DNA from: an uncultured Acidobacteriia bacterium
Lineage (GTDB): Bacteria; Acidobacteriota; Terriglobia; Bryobacterales; Bryobacteraceae
DNA: 41,366 bases
Assembly: GCA_903907865.1 (NCBI GenBank)
Contig: CAIVPR010000166.1
Location: forward strand, 1 to 41,366
Direction of reading: 5' to 3'
The notes beneath the pieces were generated by a model. It was given only the letters and a program-made list of their open reading frames with translations, did not search any database and was not told the DNA's origin. The translations under genes and the position numbers were made by a program. Shown in pieces: positions 1 through 8,326 of this stretch. The first letter of the stretch is position 1. Each line of letters begins with the position of its first letter.

Positions 1-702
1 ACCCAGGCCCTCTTCCTCGCCTCCCCGGCCAAGCAGGGCATCCTCAACTGCACCCGCCAGTGGGGCAAATCCACCATGGCCGCCGTCAAGGCCGTCCACC
101 GCGCCCACACCCGCCCCGGAGCCCTCGTCGTCGTCGCCAGCCCCTCAGAGCGCCAAAGCGCCGAATTCATCCTCAAGGCCTCCACCCTCGTCCGCCAGCT
201 CGGCATCAAGGTCCGCCCCGACCCCATCGGCCGCCCCTCCATCGCCTTCCCCAACTCCTCCCGCCTCATCGGCCTCCCCGGCAAGGAGGACACCATCCGC
301 GGCCTCTCCACCGTCTCCCTCCTCCTCGTCGACGAAGCCTCCCGCCTCGAAGACCGCGTCTACTTCGCCCTCCGCCCTATGCTCGCCACTTCCGACGGCG
401 AAATCTGGCTCATGTCTACCCCCTGCGGCCGCCGCGGCTTCTTCTACGATGCATGGGCAACCGGCGGCGACGACTGGCAACGCCTCCGCGTCGTCGCCAC
501 CGACTGCCCCCGCATCAAGCCCGCCTTCCTCGACCGCGAGCGCCGCCGGGGCTCCCCCGCCTGGTACCGGCAGGAATACTGCGCCGAATTCGTCGACAAC
601 GGTGCCGCCGTCTTCGGCCGCGACATCGTCGAGGCCGCCATTTACCCCGAAGTCAAATCCTTCGGCCTGAAACTCAACCTCGGACCCCATTCCATAAGGT
701 GA
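1..702 (+). CDS. Terminase large subunit-like ATPase (5' end outside window, C-terminal nuclease half absent)
   Basis: The reading frame is open from base 1 and ends with TGA at 700-702, so the true start lies upstream. The visible protein resembles the ATPase half of phage terminase large subunits, which drive DNA into capsids. It has a Walker A-like motif CTRQWGKST, a Walker B strand LLLVDEAS with the catalytic Glu, and a coupling motif MSTPCGRRGFFYDAW. The frame stops about 60 residues after that motif, where family members normally continue into an RNase H-like nuclease domain. It may therefore be truncated or domesticated. No portal, capsid or integrase gene is visible next to it, so a prophage remnant is only one explanation. 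Confidence 0.75.
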   Translation, partial: TQALFLASPAKQGILNCTRQWGKSTMAAVKAVHRAHTRPGALVVVASPSERQSAEFILKASTLVRQLGIKVRPDPIGRPSIAFPNSSRLIGLPGKEDTIRGLSTVSLLLVDEASRLEDRVYFALRPMLATSDGEIWLMSTPCGRRGFFYDAWATGGDDWQRLRVVATDCPRIKPAFLDRERRRGSPAWYRQEYCAEFVDNGAAVFGRDIVEAAIYPEVKSFGLKLNLGPHSIR

Positions 703-707
703 ACAAA

Positions 708-806
708 ATGACCAACTACCACGACGTGATCGCAGGAGTTCAAGTCCTCCTCGAACTGGGCCAGCTCCGCATCGCCTGGTCAAGGAACTGGTGGATGTCC
801 GCATGA
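708..806 (+). CDS. Small ORF after the terminase-like gene (32 residues, uncertain)
   Basis: An ATG at 708 lies a few bases after the terminase stop and is preceded by an AAGG that could act as a Shine-Dalgarno sequence. The frame encodes 32 residues beginning MTNYHDVIAGVQVLLELGQL. I do not recognise it. Another frame over about 777-830 reads LVKELVDVRMTTMSRGR, which looks protein-like, so this may be the broken start of a longer gene. It could also be a chance ORF. Confidence 0.3.
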   Translation: MTNYHDVIAGVQVLLELGQLRIAWSRNWWMSA

Positions 807-835
807 CCACCATGTCCCGCGGCCGTCTGTGTGGG

Positions 836-865
836 GCAGGTTGCCAACCAAGGTTGCCAACCTGC
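836..865. repeat. Imperfect inverted repeat with AA loop
   Basis: Arms GCAGGTTGCCAACC (836-849) and GGTTGCCAACCTGC (852-865) are separated by AA. They pair over 13 of 14 positions, with a single C-C mismatch. The core GGTTGCCAACC is also directly repeated on either side of the AA. The repeat lies between the terminase-like gene and the first PEP-CTERM gene. The layout (CC-AA-GG centre) matches the longer palindrome at 8911-8948. It could be a bidirectional terminator without a U-tract or a dispersed palindromic element. Confidence 0.6.
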
Positions 866-976
866 GGCCGGGTCGCCGACACGGCCACGCGGCGTGAGCC
901 GCGCGTCCTTCGCCCCCTGTCCATCACCACGCTGCGGTAGGGCGTGGGAATACAAATCGGAGGAATTGAAGAAAGC

Positions 977-1391
977 ATGAAGACGCGAAACACAACTTTT
1001 CTGGCAGCGCTCGCGGGCGGCCTGCTGGCCGTCGGCAACCTGTCGGCTGGCTCGGTGACACTGACCCTGCCGCACTACAACGACGGAACGAATGGGCCGG
1101 TGCAACGGATCGACACTCTGACCATCACGCTGGACAACACGGACAGCAATGGCGTGGGGCAGTTTACCGCGTTGCCGGGGGACACGATCCACTTCGGCTT
1201 CACCGCGAGCTTTTCGAGCAATGTGGGCGACTGGCTGGCGATCTCGATCATCGGCTACGACGGTGCCCAAGCGTTGGGCACTCAACGTGGATACCCCGGT
1301 GGACACGGGAGAGACGCCGGAACCCTCGACTTGGATAATGCTGGTTTCGGGTGCCGGGTTGATGGGCTGGAAGCTGCGCCGCAAGGGTTAG
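977..1391 (+). pseudogene. PEP-CTERM exported protein, frameshifted
   Basis: The frame opens at ATG 977, with GGAGG about 13 bases upstream, and begins with a signal peptide (MKTRNTTFLAALAGGLLAVG, then an Ala/Ser-Ala-Gly region). It continues as a beta-rich secreted protein to about residue 100. The expected C-terminal sorting signal lies in the +1 frame at about 1310-1391: PEPSTWIMLVSGAGLMGWKL followed by basic residues and a TAG at 1389. The frames switch near 1265-1290. Read together they give a typical PEP-CTERM protein of about 138 residues: signal peptide, extracellular domain, PEP motif, hydrophobic helix, basic tail. PEP-CTERM proteins are processed by exosortase and usually go to the cell surface or matrix. 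The break is a real frameshift or a sequence error. Confidence 0.7.
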
Positions 1392-1411
1392 AGCATCGGA
1401 GGATTTGGGGA

Positions 1412-1924
1412 CTAGCCGCGATTCACCTGCGACCGACGAATTGCCGAGAATGCTTCGGGGCAAATCCCGTGGGTGACAGTGAGACCGTGGACCTGCTCGA
1501 AGTATTCTTCCAGCGGGAGCCACCGGTCCCCGACTCGCACCCTCTTGGTCCACGCGCATAATGCGATCAAGTTGCCTTCCGCTGGGAGTTCGCGCGGTGC
1601 GGCGGTGATGAAGGAACAATGCAGACCAGGCGCGAAGTTCGCCTGTGCGTGGAAGCTGATCGGTTGCGATTCGCCTCGGGGTAGCTGGATGTTGAATCGC
1701 CCTTGTTGGATGCCATCACGCAAAAAGGCCCTCCATTGGACATCAACCTCCTCCTGCCGGGCACCTTCGATGAACTCGCTCAGGTGGTGGCCCAGAATTT
1801 CGCTGCGAGTGCGTCCGAATAGTTCGCACGCCGCCAGATTGGCGTCGACGTAGAACGCGTCGTCGTCGGCTACCAAGATGCCGAGAGACAGATTCTCAAA
1901 TAGCCGAGCGTATGTTTGCAGCAT
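1412..1924 (-). CDS. PAS-domain protein with degenerate zinc-ribbon-like tail
   Basis: This protein has 170 residues. Residues 1-110 form a single PAS domain (LFENLSLGILVADDDAFYVDAN, then FGRTRSEILGH). Residues 118-160 match a module often attached to PAS and receiver domains in environmental bacteria, which normally carries C-x2-C near ICSWCKK and C-x2-C near HGICPEC. Here only the first Cys of each pair remains (C123 with T126; C155 with A158), so zinc binding is probably lost. There is no kinase, cyclase or DNA-binding domain, so a sensory or adaptor role is inferred. A perfect 10-bp palindrome, AGGTTAACCT (1933-1942), lies just upstream of the ATG and could be an operator. Confidence 0.7.
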   Translation of the reverse strand: MLQTYARLFENLSLGILVADDDAFYVDANLAACELFGRTRSEILGHHLSEFIEGARQEEVDVQWRAFLRDGIQQGRFNIQLPRGESQPISFHAQANFAPGLHCSFITAAPRELPAEGNLIALCAWTKRVRVGDRWLPLEEYFEQVHGLTVTHGICPEAFSAIRRSQVNRG

Positions 1925-2074
1925 TTACAAACAGGTTAACCTAGAAACGGCAGTTGCCTGCGCTTCAGCGGAAAACAAGGCAGCTAGCCAAGGAACACGC
2001 ACGCTTTGGGTACACCGAACAGACGCTTCCTCGCGGTCGTAAAGCCCTTGGAAACTCCATCAGGGGGGCGATTC

Positions 2075-2102
2075 GTCCGGGCACGGTTTCCCGTGCCCGG
2101 AC
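2075..2102. terminator. Strong hairpin after the MFS gene
   Basis: Perfect 12-bp arms GTCCGGGCACGG and CCGTGCCCGGAC flank a 4-base loop, 12 bases beyond the MFS transporter stop codon. Position suggests transcription termination for that minus-strand gene, but there is no U-tract on either strand, so it may act with Rho or only stabilise the mRNA 3' end. Confidence 0.5.
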
Positions 2103-2114
2103 ACAACCCGCCAA

Positions 2115-3446
2115 CTACGAGATCTTGACAGCCTTGAAGCCGCCCTTGGAGCGGTCGTACAGCCAGATGCCGCCGAAAACAATCAGCAGCGCCGCAGGAA
2201 GGATCGCGACCGCCTGGAACGAGGAGCCCGCCGCTTGCGCCTTGATCAGCTCCATCTTGTCCGGAGCGACGCTAGCGAGGTTTTGCGCCCCGCCGGCCAG
2301 TTCGGCGACCTTGTTGTCGAAGATCTTTCCCATGGCAGGCAGGACGAAGTTGATCGAAAGCGTGCCCGCCGTACCCATCAGCCCCATCAGCAGCGCGCCG
2401 CCGCGGGGAAAGCGTTCGGATGCGGTCGCCAGCATGGTCGGCCACATGAAGCAGACACCGCAGCCCCAGACGGTGGCGGCGAGGAGACCGGTGACCGGAG
2501 AGTCGGCGATGCTGAGGGCGACGAGGCCGATAGACGCCAACAGGCAAGAGACCCACAGCAGGCCGATAGGCGAAAGCTTGTGCGCGATCGGTCCGGCGAA
2601 ATGCCTCGCGACGAACATGATGCCGCTGACGTACACGAGCAGGAGGATGCCCTGCATGTGGACGGTACGAGTCAGTGCGAAATCGACCCACTGGCCGGGT
2701 GCCAGTTCGGAGGCTGCGGTCAGGAACATCGAGAGGAAGAGGATCAGGAACATCGGCTTGAGCAATTCCTGGAACATCTGGCCCATGGAAATGCCGGAAG
2801 CGGCGCGCTCGGTGGGCGGGAACTTCAGGCCGATGCAGAGTGCCAGCACCGCGATGCCGGGAAGAAAGGCGATGGCGAGTTTCGCTTGCCAGTTGAGGTC
2901 CGTGAGCAGGTAGCCCAGAAGACCGCCCGCGATCAGGCCACCCGGCCACCACGCGTGCAGGGCGTTGAGCTTGGCCGTTTTTTCATCAGAGTAGATGGTC
3001 GCGATCAGAGGGTTGACGACGGTTTCCACCATGCCCTGGCCGATGCCGCAGAGCAGTGCCCCGCCCCAGATCACGTTGTAGACGCCCGCGCCGCTGGCGA
3101 GGCTCGACGCGAAGATGATGATCGCTGTGCCCGCGATGAAGCAGGCAGCCGAGAGCGGGAGCAACAGGCCCATGCCGATGATGTCGAGCAGCGGGCTGCC
3201 GATAGCGATGGTGACCGCAAATCCGAGGAACGGCACGCCGAGCACGGCTCCGATCATTTGGGCGGAATGGGCCCGGTCGATGGGGTCGAAAAAGATCTTT
3301 TGGATGTCGGTGGCCACGTCAGCGCGAAGGGACGCGGCCACCCCCGCAAGGAACAGCGCCAATACGCTGACGAGGAAAATACGGGACTTGTTGTATTCGG
3401 CGTGTCGATCTGCACTGCGGGGTGGGGTCGATGCGGTTGCGCTCAT
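2115..3446 (-). CDS. Major facilitator superfamily transporter
   Basis: A 443-residue inner-membrane protein with about 12 hydrophobic segments, for example FLVSVLALFLAGVAASL and MGLLLPLSAACFIAGTAIII. The overall pattern resembles FucP-like sugar:proton symporters of the MFS, but no substrate-defining residues could be assigned, so the cargo is unknown. ATG 3446 is chosen because the cytoplasmic N-terminus MSATASTPPRS leads directly into the first helix. The frame stays open to 3554, but the extra part is Arg/Pro-rich and unlike a transporter. ATG 3467 is an alternative. The gene stands alone, with a hairpin just after its stop. Confidence 0.8.
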   Translation of the reverse strand: MSATASTPPRSADRHAEYNKSRIFLVSVLALFLAGVAASLRADVATDIQKIFFDPIDRAHSAQMIGAVLGVPFLGFAVTIAIGSPLLDIIGMGLLLPLSAACFIAGTAIIIFASSLASGAGVYNVIWGGALLCGIGQGMVETVVNPLIATIYSDEKTAKLNALHAWWPGGLIAGGLLGYLLTDLNWQAKLAIAFLPGIAVLALCIGLKFPPTERAASGISMGQMFQELLKPMFLILFLSMFLTAASELAPGQWVDFALTRTVHMQGILLLVYVSGIMFVARHFAGPIAHKLSPIGLLWVSCLLASIGLVALSIADSPVTGLLAATVWGCGVCFMWPTMLATASERFPRGGALLMGLMGTAGTLSINFVLPAMGKIFDNKVAELAGGAQNLASVAPDKMELIKAQAAGSSFQAVAILPAALLIVFGGIWLYDRSKGGFKAVKIS

Positions 3447-3758
3447 ATCCGATTGAGCATATCGCATCGCGTTGGATGGCAAGGACCAGGGCTGGCGCAG
3501 CCGTGGATGCCACGGCCGGGTTGGCCTGAGTGGATGCCTTCGAGGGAAGGGCATAAGCGAATACGCGCCTCAAAGGCGCGGGCGGTGTAGTCTACGGCCT
3601 ACTCCACGGGGTGCCATCCTGCCCCGGAACGGAAATCTTTGCCCGCCGCGAAGACTTGCGGTCCGACAATGCAAGCTGCCGCGACATTTTCAACTGCGCC
3701 CCCCCGAAATCGTGGCGGCAGTCCTGCAGGGGTGGGCCAGGGTCGTGATGGACATTGT
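3447..3758. other. Intergenic region between MFS and regulator genes
   Basis: This 312-base gap holds no convincing gene. A short hairpin GCCGTGG-ATG-CCACGGC lies at 3500-3516. On the minus strand a weak promoter-like pair (TTGCCA at 3482-3477, TATGCT at 3461-3456, 15-base spacer) precedes the MFS start. Nothing else stands out. Confidence 0.4.
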
Positions 3759-5837
3759 CTAGCGGATTCTGCGCTCGATTTCGGCCTGAGTGTGGCGAAG
3801 TGCCGTCAGCAGCTCGTCCTCTCCGGGTACGGGGCTCCAGCCTTGGATTGGCATTCCGGGTTTGTAGACCATTGGCGCGTCCTTTTTGTCGAAGGGCTGG
3901 AAGCGGATCTCCGAGCCCCGATCCACCGTCCCGACTTCCACGTACAGGCCCTTTGGGGTTACACGGAGGAACGTGGGCTGGGGGAAAACGCCGACAGCCT
4001 CGGGACGCTGGTCTTTCGCCATCGTCTCCCCCAACGTGATGCGGATGACCTTGTCGCCCGAAGAATAGTACAGGGCTTGTCCGTCCGGCGACTCGTCCGC
4101 GTGCGAAGCGGGATCCTGTGTGACCTGTTGCGGTGCTCCGTCCGGCCTCTGGATGCGCCAGATCCGGTAGGGGCCGCCCCGGTTCGAGCTGAAGTACAGG
4201 TAGCGCCCGGTACGCGAAAAGAAGGGGAACTGCTGGTCGGCACCGTCATCCACGGCGAGCATCCGGGGCGGGACGCCCGGCGCAGCCACAAACAGCCGGG
4301 AGTGGCCGCCGGGCAAAGTGCCGGAGAAGCAGACCTGCTTGGAGTCGGGTGACCAGCGCGGTCGAATCGGAGGTACCGTGGTGGCGGTTCGTACTGCCCC
4401 CCTGCCGTCCGGATCGGCAAACCACAAGCCGGGTTTGCCGTCCCGGCGCGAAGTAAAGACCAAGTAGCGACCGTCCGGGGAGAGGTCGGGTGCCTCGTCG
4501 TCCTCCACCGTTTGGAAACTCGGCACGGGCCGCTCAGTGCCGGGGGTTATTCTGCCGATGAAGCTATGACCCAGCATGCGAACGTACACAAACTTTGCGG
4601 GCTCATATTCGATGGGAGAGCCAATGTTTTCCGGCAGGCCACCCATGGGCTCGACCTTTCCGCTATCGAGTGAGTAGCGCATCGCCATACCGACCGGCCT
4701 CGTGTAGTAGATCGACCGTCCGTCGAAACTCCACCTCGTATTGAGAAGGCCTTTCGCCAAGGTCGGGGCTAGCAACCGAGCGGGCCCGGCGGGCAGGTAG
4801 TCCGGACGGAGCGGCATCCAATAGACGGCTGCATCCAGGTTGCGCGCGCGATCGGAAATGAACGCGAGAGCCCGCCCGTCCCGCGAGATGGCGGGATGGA
4901 ACGTATTGAGAGTCTCCACCAGCGGCTGCCGCGCACCCGTCGCCACCGAAACAAGGTGCAGGCCGAGCGGAACGCCTTCAGGGCTGTCGGAAATAACCAC
5001 ATTCCGGGAGTCGGGCGTCCAGGCCAGTCCCGTGACGCTGGTGTGGACGGTTGTGAGGAGCCGCTCCTGCTGGCCCGGTACCGCACCGACCGGAACAATA
5101 TAGATTGCACGGGCCCCGACGGCAATGCGGCGGAAGAATGCAATCAACCGCCCGTCCGGCGACCATGCAGGACTGGAAGCTGGCTCCGGCCCGTTGGTCA
5201 GGCGGCGCGCCGCGTGGGTTCCGAAGCGCGCGGTAAAAATGTCATCGCGGCCCCGTTCGCCATCCCATACGAATGCTACCTGCTCGCCATCGGGAGAAAC
5301 GGACGGTTGCCGCTGGGTTCCGGGCAGACTGATCACAGCAACCTCCGGTGAGCGGTGGCGCGACGCGTACCAGACAGGCGCAGCCACAAGCAGAGCAGCG
5401 GCCAAGAATCTCACCCAGGCAATGCGGCGAGCCGGAGTGGGCCCGGCAGCGGTTGCTGGCGCAACCTCGGGGACCGGCGGAGCCTCGGCAAACTGGAAGA
5501 CCGGGGTGTAGGAACCCTTCGGGATGGAGATTCGGACCGGGCTGTTCCAGCCTTCGCTGGAATAGTAGGTGTCAAGGCCGGTGCGCACGCGAGTCATCTC
5601 GACACGTACTGTGCCCTCCGGGTCTCCGTCGGAGACCCCGCCCGAATCGTAAACTGCGGCGGCGATGGTGGCGGCAGTGACCGTGGCTGGCGGGTTGTCG
5701 AAGGCGCACCGGACGATAAAGGAGAGGATCGCCTTCCGGCGGGCGGACCGCGCAAAGGGAGCGCTAAGGAGAATGGCGTCGAGTTGCGCCAAGGCCCGGG
5801 CGCGAACATCGTCATTTTGAACTTGGCGAGCGTCCAT
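3759..5837 (-). CDS. Membrane-anchored winged-helix regulator with TolB-like beta-propeller
   Basis: A 692-residue fusion. Residues 1-115 match the winged-helix domain common in Acidobacteriota: LDAILLSAPFARSARRKAIL, then RVEMTRVRTGLDTYY and VRISIPKGSYTPVF. A Pro/Ala linker leads to one transmembrane helix at about 141-158. Residues 170-680 contain repeated WD40-like/PD40 motifs (SPDGEQVAFV, SPDGRLIAFF, SPDGRYLVFTSRRDG) forming a TolB-type propeller outside the membrane. The layout is CadC-like: a periplasmic sensor tied to a cytoplasmic DNA-binding domain, so signal-dependent transcription control is inferred. The target genes and ligand are unknown. It is transcribed away from the membrane synthase gene at 6139. 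Confidence 0.85.
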   Translation of the reverse strand: MDARQVQNDDVRARALAQLDAILLSAPFARSARRKAILSFIVRCAFDNPPATVTAATIAAAVYDSGGVSDGDPEGTVRVEMTRVRTGLDTYYSSEGWNSPVRISIPKGSYTPVFQFAEAPPVPEVAPATAAGPTPARRIAWVRFLAAALLVAAPVWYASRHRSPEVAVISLPGTQRQPSVSPDGEQVAFVWDGERGRDDIFTARFGTHAARRLTNGPEPASSPAWSPDGRLIAFFRRIAVGARAIYIVPVGAVPGQQERLLTTVHTSVTGLAWTPDSRNVVISDSPEGVPLGLHLVSVATGARQPLVETLNTFHPAISRDGRALAFISDRARNLDAAVYWMPLRPDYLPAGPARLLAPTLAKGLLNTRWSFDGRSIYYTRPVGMAMRYSLDSGKVEPMGGLPENIGSPIEYEPAKFVYVRMLGHSFIGRITPGTERPVPSFQTVEDDEAPDLSPDGRYLVFTSRRDGKPGLWFADPDGRGAVRTATTVPPIRPRWSPDSKQVCFSGTLPGGHSRLFVAAPGVPPRMLAVDDGADQQFPFFSRTGRYLYFSSNRGGPYRIWRIQRPDGAPQQVTQDPASHADESPDGQALYYSSGDKVIRITLGETMAKDQRPEAVGVFPQPTFLRVTPKGLYVEVGTVDRGSEIRFQPFDKKDAPMVYKPGMPIQGWSPVPGEDELLTALRHTQAEIERRIR

Positions 5838-6138
5838 GATCGGGTCGGGGACCCGTCGCGGCGGGTCCCTGAACGAGGATAGCAGGGGACCGCCTGTCGC
5901 GCAGCTTGTAACTCTCCGGTGTAACCCTTGCCAACCGACACATAATACGGGAGTTACGGGGCGAGAAGAGAATCTCTCAATGTAACTTGTATTGGCTTCC
6001 GCAGCTACTTACACTGGACCCCATGAGCCGATGCCGAGCGGGGAAGCTGGCGGTGCGTGTGGGTCTTGCGCGACGGTGTTTGCCTTTCCTGATCGCGGAG
6101 GCACCTGCCGCCGATGGCGGCGAAAGGAGGGCCCGCGA
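5838..6138. other. Divergent intergenic region with repeated GTAAC
   Basis: This 301-base region separates the divergent genes at 5837 and 6139. The pentamer GTAAC occurs at 5908-5912, 5921-5925 and 5982-5986, and in reverse at 5953-5957. The first two lie 13 bases apart. Such spacing could reflect operator half-sites for a winged-helix protein, but chance is possible. The frame of the downstream gene stays open back to a TTG at 5992, but that stretch is not convincing protein. Confidence 0.35.
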
Positions 6139-8271
6139 ATGGACCCTGCGCTAGAAACACTGGATGGTAGTCAAACGGTGGGCATCGACCGCGCGCCCGA
6201 CTTGTTTTATGAAGGCAACCGGGCAGCGGTTCTTGCCGCCCGCCTCCGGTCGGCGGCTTTCGCCGCAACAGTCTTCGCCGGATCGTTCCTGCTTTTCGTG
6301 ATTGAGCCGCTTGTCACCAAGCGCATTCTTCCTTGGTTCGGGGGTGGTCCGGCGGTCTGGACGGTGTGCTTCGTCTTCTTTCAGGCTGCGTTGCTGGCGG
6401 GTTATGCCACTTGCCACTGGGTGATGCGGCAAACAAGGCCGGTCCAAGCAGCGTTCTATGCCGTCGCAATTGCGGCGACATGTTTGTCCCTGCCAGTCGA
6501 ACCAGCTCGTTGGTGGAATCAGCCCGTGATGGACCCGACCCTGTCCATTTTCCGGCTCCTTACGCTGACAATCGGCCCGACCTTCCTCCTCCTTTCGTGT
6601 TCCGGTCCACTGCTACAGGCTTGGAAGCCGGTAATCTCAGCCGAAGCATCTCCTTGGTACCTTTTCGCGCTCTCGAATCTCGGTTCGCTCGCCGGTCTCC
6701 TGTCATACCCGTTGCTCATCGAGTCGAGGCTGGGTTTGCGCGACCAGATTCGATACTGGTCGACCGGGTATGGCGTTTGGGCCGTGGCGGCCATGATTCT
6801 CGCCGCAGACCGGTATTCCCGCATGAAAACGGAGCCGGATGCCTGCAAGAACGTAGCAGGCCCGGCTTTCGGCCTTCGGTGCATGTGGGTTCTGCTGTCG
6901 GCCTGCCCGTCGGCTCTGTTGCTGGCACTCACCGGGCACCTGACGCAAAACGTCGCCCCTGCTCCGCTGCTCTGGATACCTCCACTCGCGCTGTACCTTT
7001 TGAGTTTCATTTTGTGTTTTGAAGGGCGGGGATGGTACGTGAGGAAGTTGTTTGGCACCGCGGCTGGAATCGGGTTTGGGGTGGCCGCCGTATTGATCGA
7101 CGATCGCTCTATTTCCGCCGGCATCGGTGCCGACATCGCGATCTGGTGCGGCATCGGCTTCATCCTTTTCATGGTTTGCCACGGCGAACTAGCGGGATTG
7201 AGGCCCGTGGCGGGGAACCTAACCACGTTTTACCTTTCCCTCGCACTGGGCGGAGCGCTTGGAGGGGCCTTTGTCTCGCTCGCGGCCCCGGTCGTCTTCC
7301 GCTCGCTATTTGAACTGCCTGTCGTGCTCAGCGTCACCGCCGCTGCGCTTACGGCACTGTTTTGCACGCAGGGTATCGGCCGCACCACCGGAGCAGCCTT
7401 CGTAGCGGCGGCGACGCTGTACGCGTCTTTCTTGCTCGCAACCGATCCCGTCGCCGGACCCAAGGACGGTTGGGTTATTCACGAGCGCACGCGGGCGCGT
7501 AATTTTTACGGGGCGCTGTCGGTGTCCGACCGTGAAGCGCCCACCGGCTCGGTCCGAATCCTGCGCCATGGAACCGTGGTCCACGGCATGCAATTGCAGG
7601 CTCCGCTCGATTCCCGCACGCCGACCACATACTTCGGCACGCATTCCGGGGTGGGTCTGGCGATCACGAGGTTGCAAGAACGCGGGCCGATCCGGGTCGG
7701 GGTAGTCGGCTTGGGGGCCGGAGTCCTCGCGACGTACGGACGGGCCGGTGACAGCTACAGGCTTTACGAGATCGACCCGCTGGCGATCCGCATCGCGAAT
7801 TCGGAATTCAGCTTCCTTCGAGATTGCCTTGCCGATGTCGCGATTGTACAAGGCGACGCACGACTGTCTCTCGCTGGCGAGTCGCCCAAGGGGTTTGACC
7901 TTCTCGTGGTCGATGCCTTCTCGGGCGATTCGATCCCGGTACAACTGCTGACGATCGAGGCCTTTCGGATCTACGCACGGCACCTCGCGCCGAGAGGAGT
8001 TGTTGCCGTGCATGTTTCCAACCAGTTTTTGGCGCTCGAGCCGGTCGTGTCCCGGTCTGGTTTTCAAACCATTGGCGAGTCGAGACGCGTCCACGACGAC
8101 GCCGTGGACCGCCCATTCGACCTTGCATCGACTTGGGTACTCATTTCGAGCGACCCAGGATTCTTCGATGATCCGCGGCTGATCAGCGCATCGGCTCCAG
8201 TTCCGCCGATGCCCGGGCCGCAAGCATGGACAGACGATTTCAGCGATTTGTACCATGTGGTACGACGCTGA
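6139..8271 (+). CDS. Spermidine synthase-like protein fused to a multi-pass membrane domain
   Basis: A 710-residue protein. The start at ATG 6139 is decided by a strong AAAGGAGG eight bases upstream. The N-terminal 60% is a polytopic membrane domain (FAGSFLLFVIEPLVTKRILP, then WTVCFVFFQAALLAGY and many further helices). The C-terminal 250 residues resemble the Rossmann methyltransferase-like fold of spermidine synthases: VGVVGLGAGVLATYG for nucleotide binding, YEIDPLAI with an acidic residue, and LLVVDAFSGDSIPVQLLT. This matches the bacterial 'fused MFS/spermidine synthase' group, whose substrates are mostly unproven. No polyamine gene lies nearby, so polyamine synthesis should not be assumed. 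Confidence 0.8.
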   Translation: MDPALETLDGSQTVGIDRAPDLFYEGNRAAVLAARLRSAAFAATVFAGSFLLFVIEPLVTKRILPWFGGGPAVWTVCFVFFQAALLAGYATCHWVMRQTRPVQAAFYAVAIAATCLSLPVEPARWWNQPVMDPTLSIFRLLTLTIGPTFLLLSCSGPLLQAWKPVISAEASPWYLFALSNLGSLAGLLSYPLLIESRLGLRDQIRYWSTGYGVWAVAAMILAADRYSRMKTEPDACKNVAGPAFGLRCMWVLLSACPSALLLALTGHLTQNVAPAPLLWIPPLALYLLSFILCFEGRGWYVRKLFGTAAGIGFGVAAVLIDDRSISAGIGADIAIWCGIGFILFMVCHGELAGLRPVAGNLTTFYLSLALGGALGGAFVSLAAPVVFRSLFELPVVLSVTAAALTALFCTQGIGRTTGAAFVAAATLYASFLLATDPVAGPKDGWVIHERTRARNFYGALSVSDREAPTGSVRILRHGTVVHGMQLQAPLDSRTPTTYFGTHSGVGLAITRLQERGPIRVGVVGLGAGVLATYGRAGDSYRLYEIDPLAIRIANSEFSFLRDCLADVAIVQGDARLSLAGESPKGFDLLVVDAFSGDSIPVQLLTIEAFRIYARHLAPRGVVAVHVSNQFLALEPVVSRSGFQTIGESRRVHDDAVDRPFDLASTWVLISSDPGFFDDPRLISASAPVPPMPGPQAWTDDFSDLYHVVRR

Positions 8272-8326
8272 AACCAACCGCGCGCGGCGGGTACTGCTGC
8301 GCGCAAGCAGATTCAGGAGAAGAAAG

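Noticed and set aside
145-1038. Long minus-strand open frame (297 codons) opposite the terminase-like and PEP-CTERM genes
   Set aside because: Gly/Ala/Val/Asp/Glu-rich low-complexity protein typical of antisense frames in GC-rich DNA; the plus strand has clear family motifs.
2235-3590. Plus-strand open frame of 451 codons opposite the MFS transporter
   Set aside because: Translation is charged and repetitive (Arg/Asp/Glu/Gln) with no domain; the minus frame encodes a clean 12-helix transporter.
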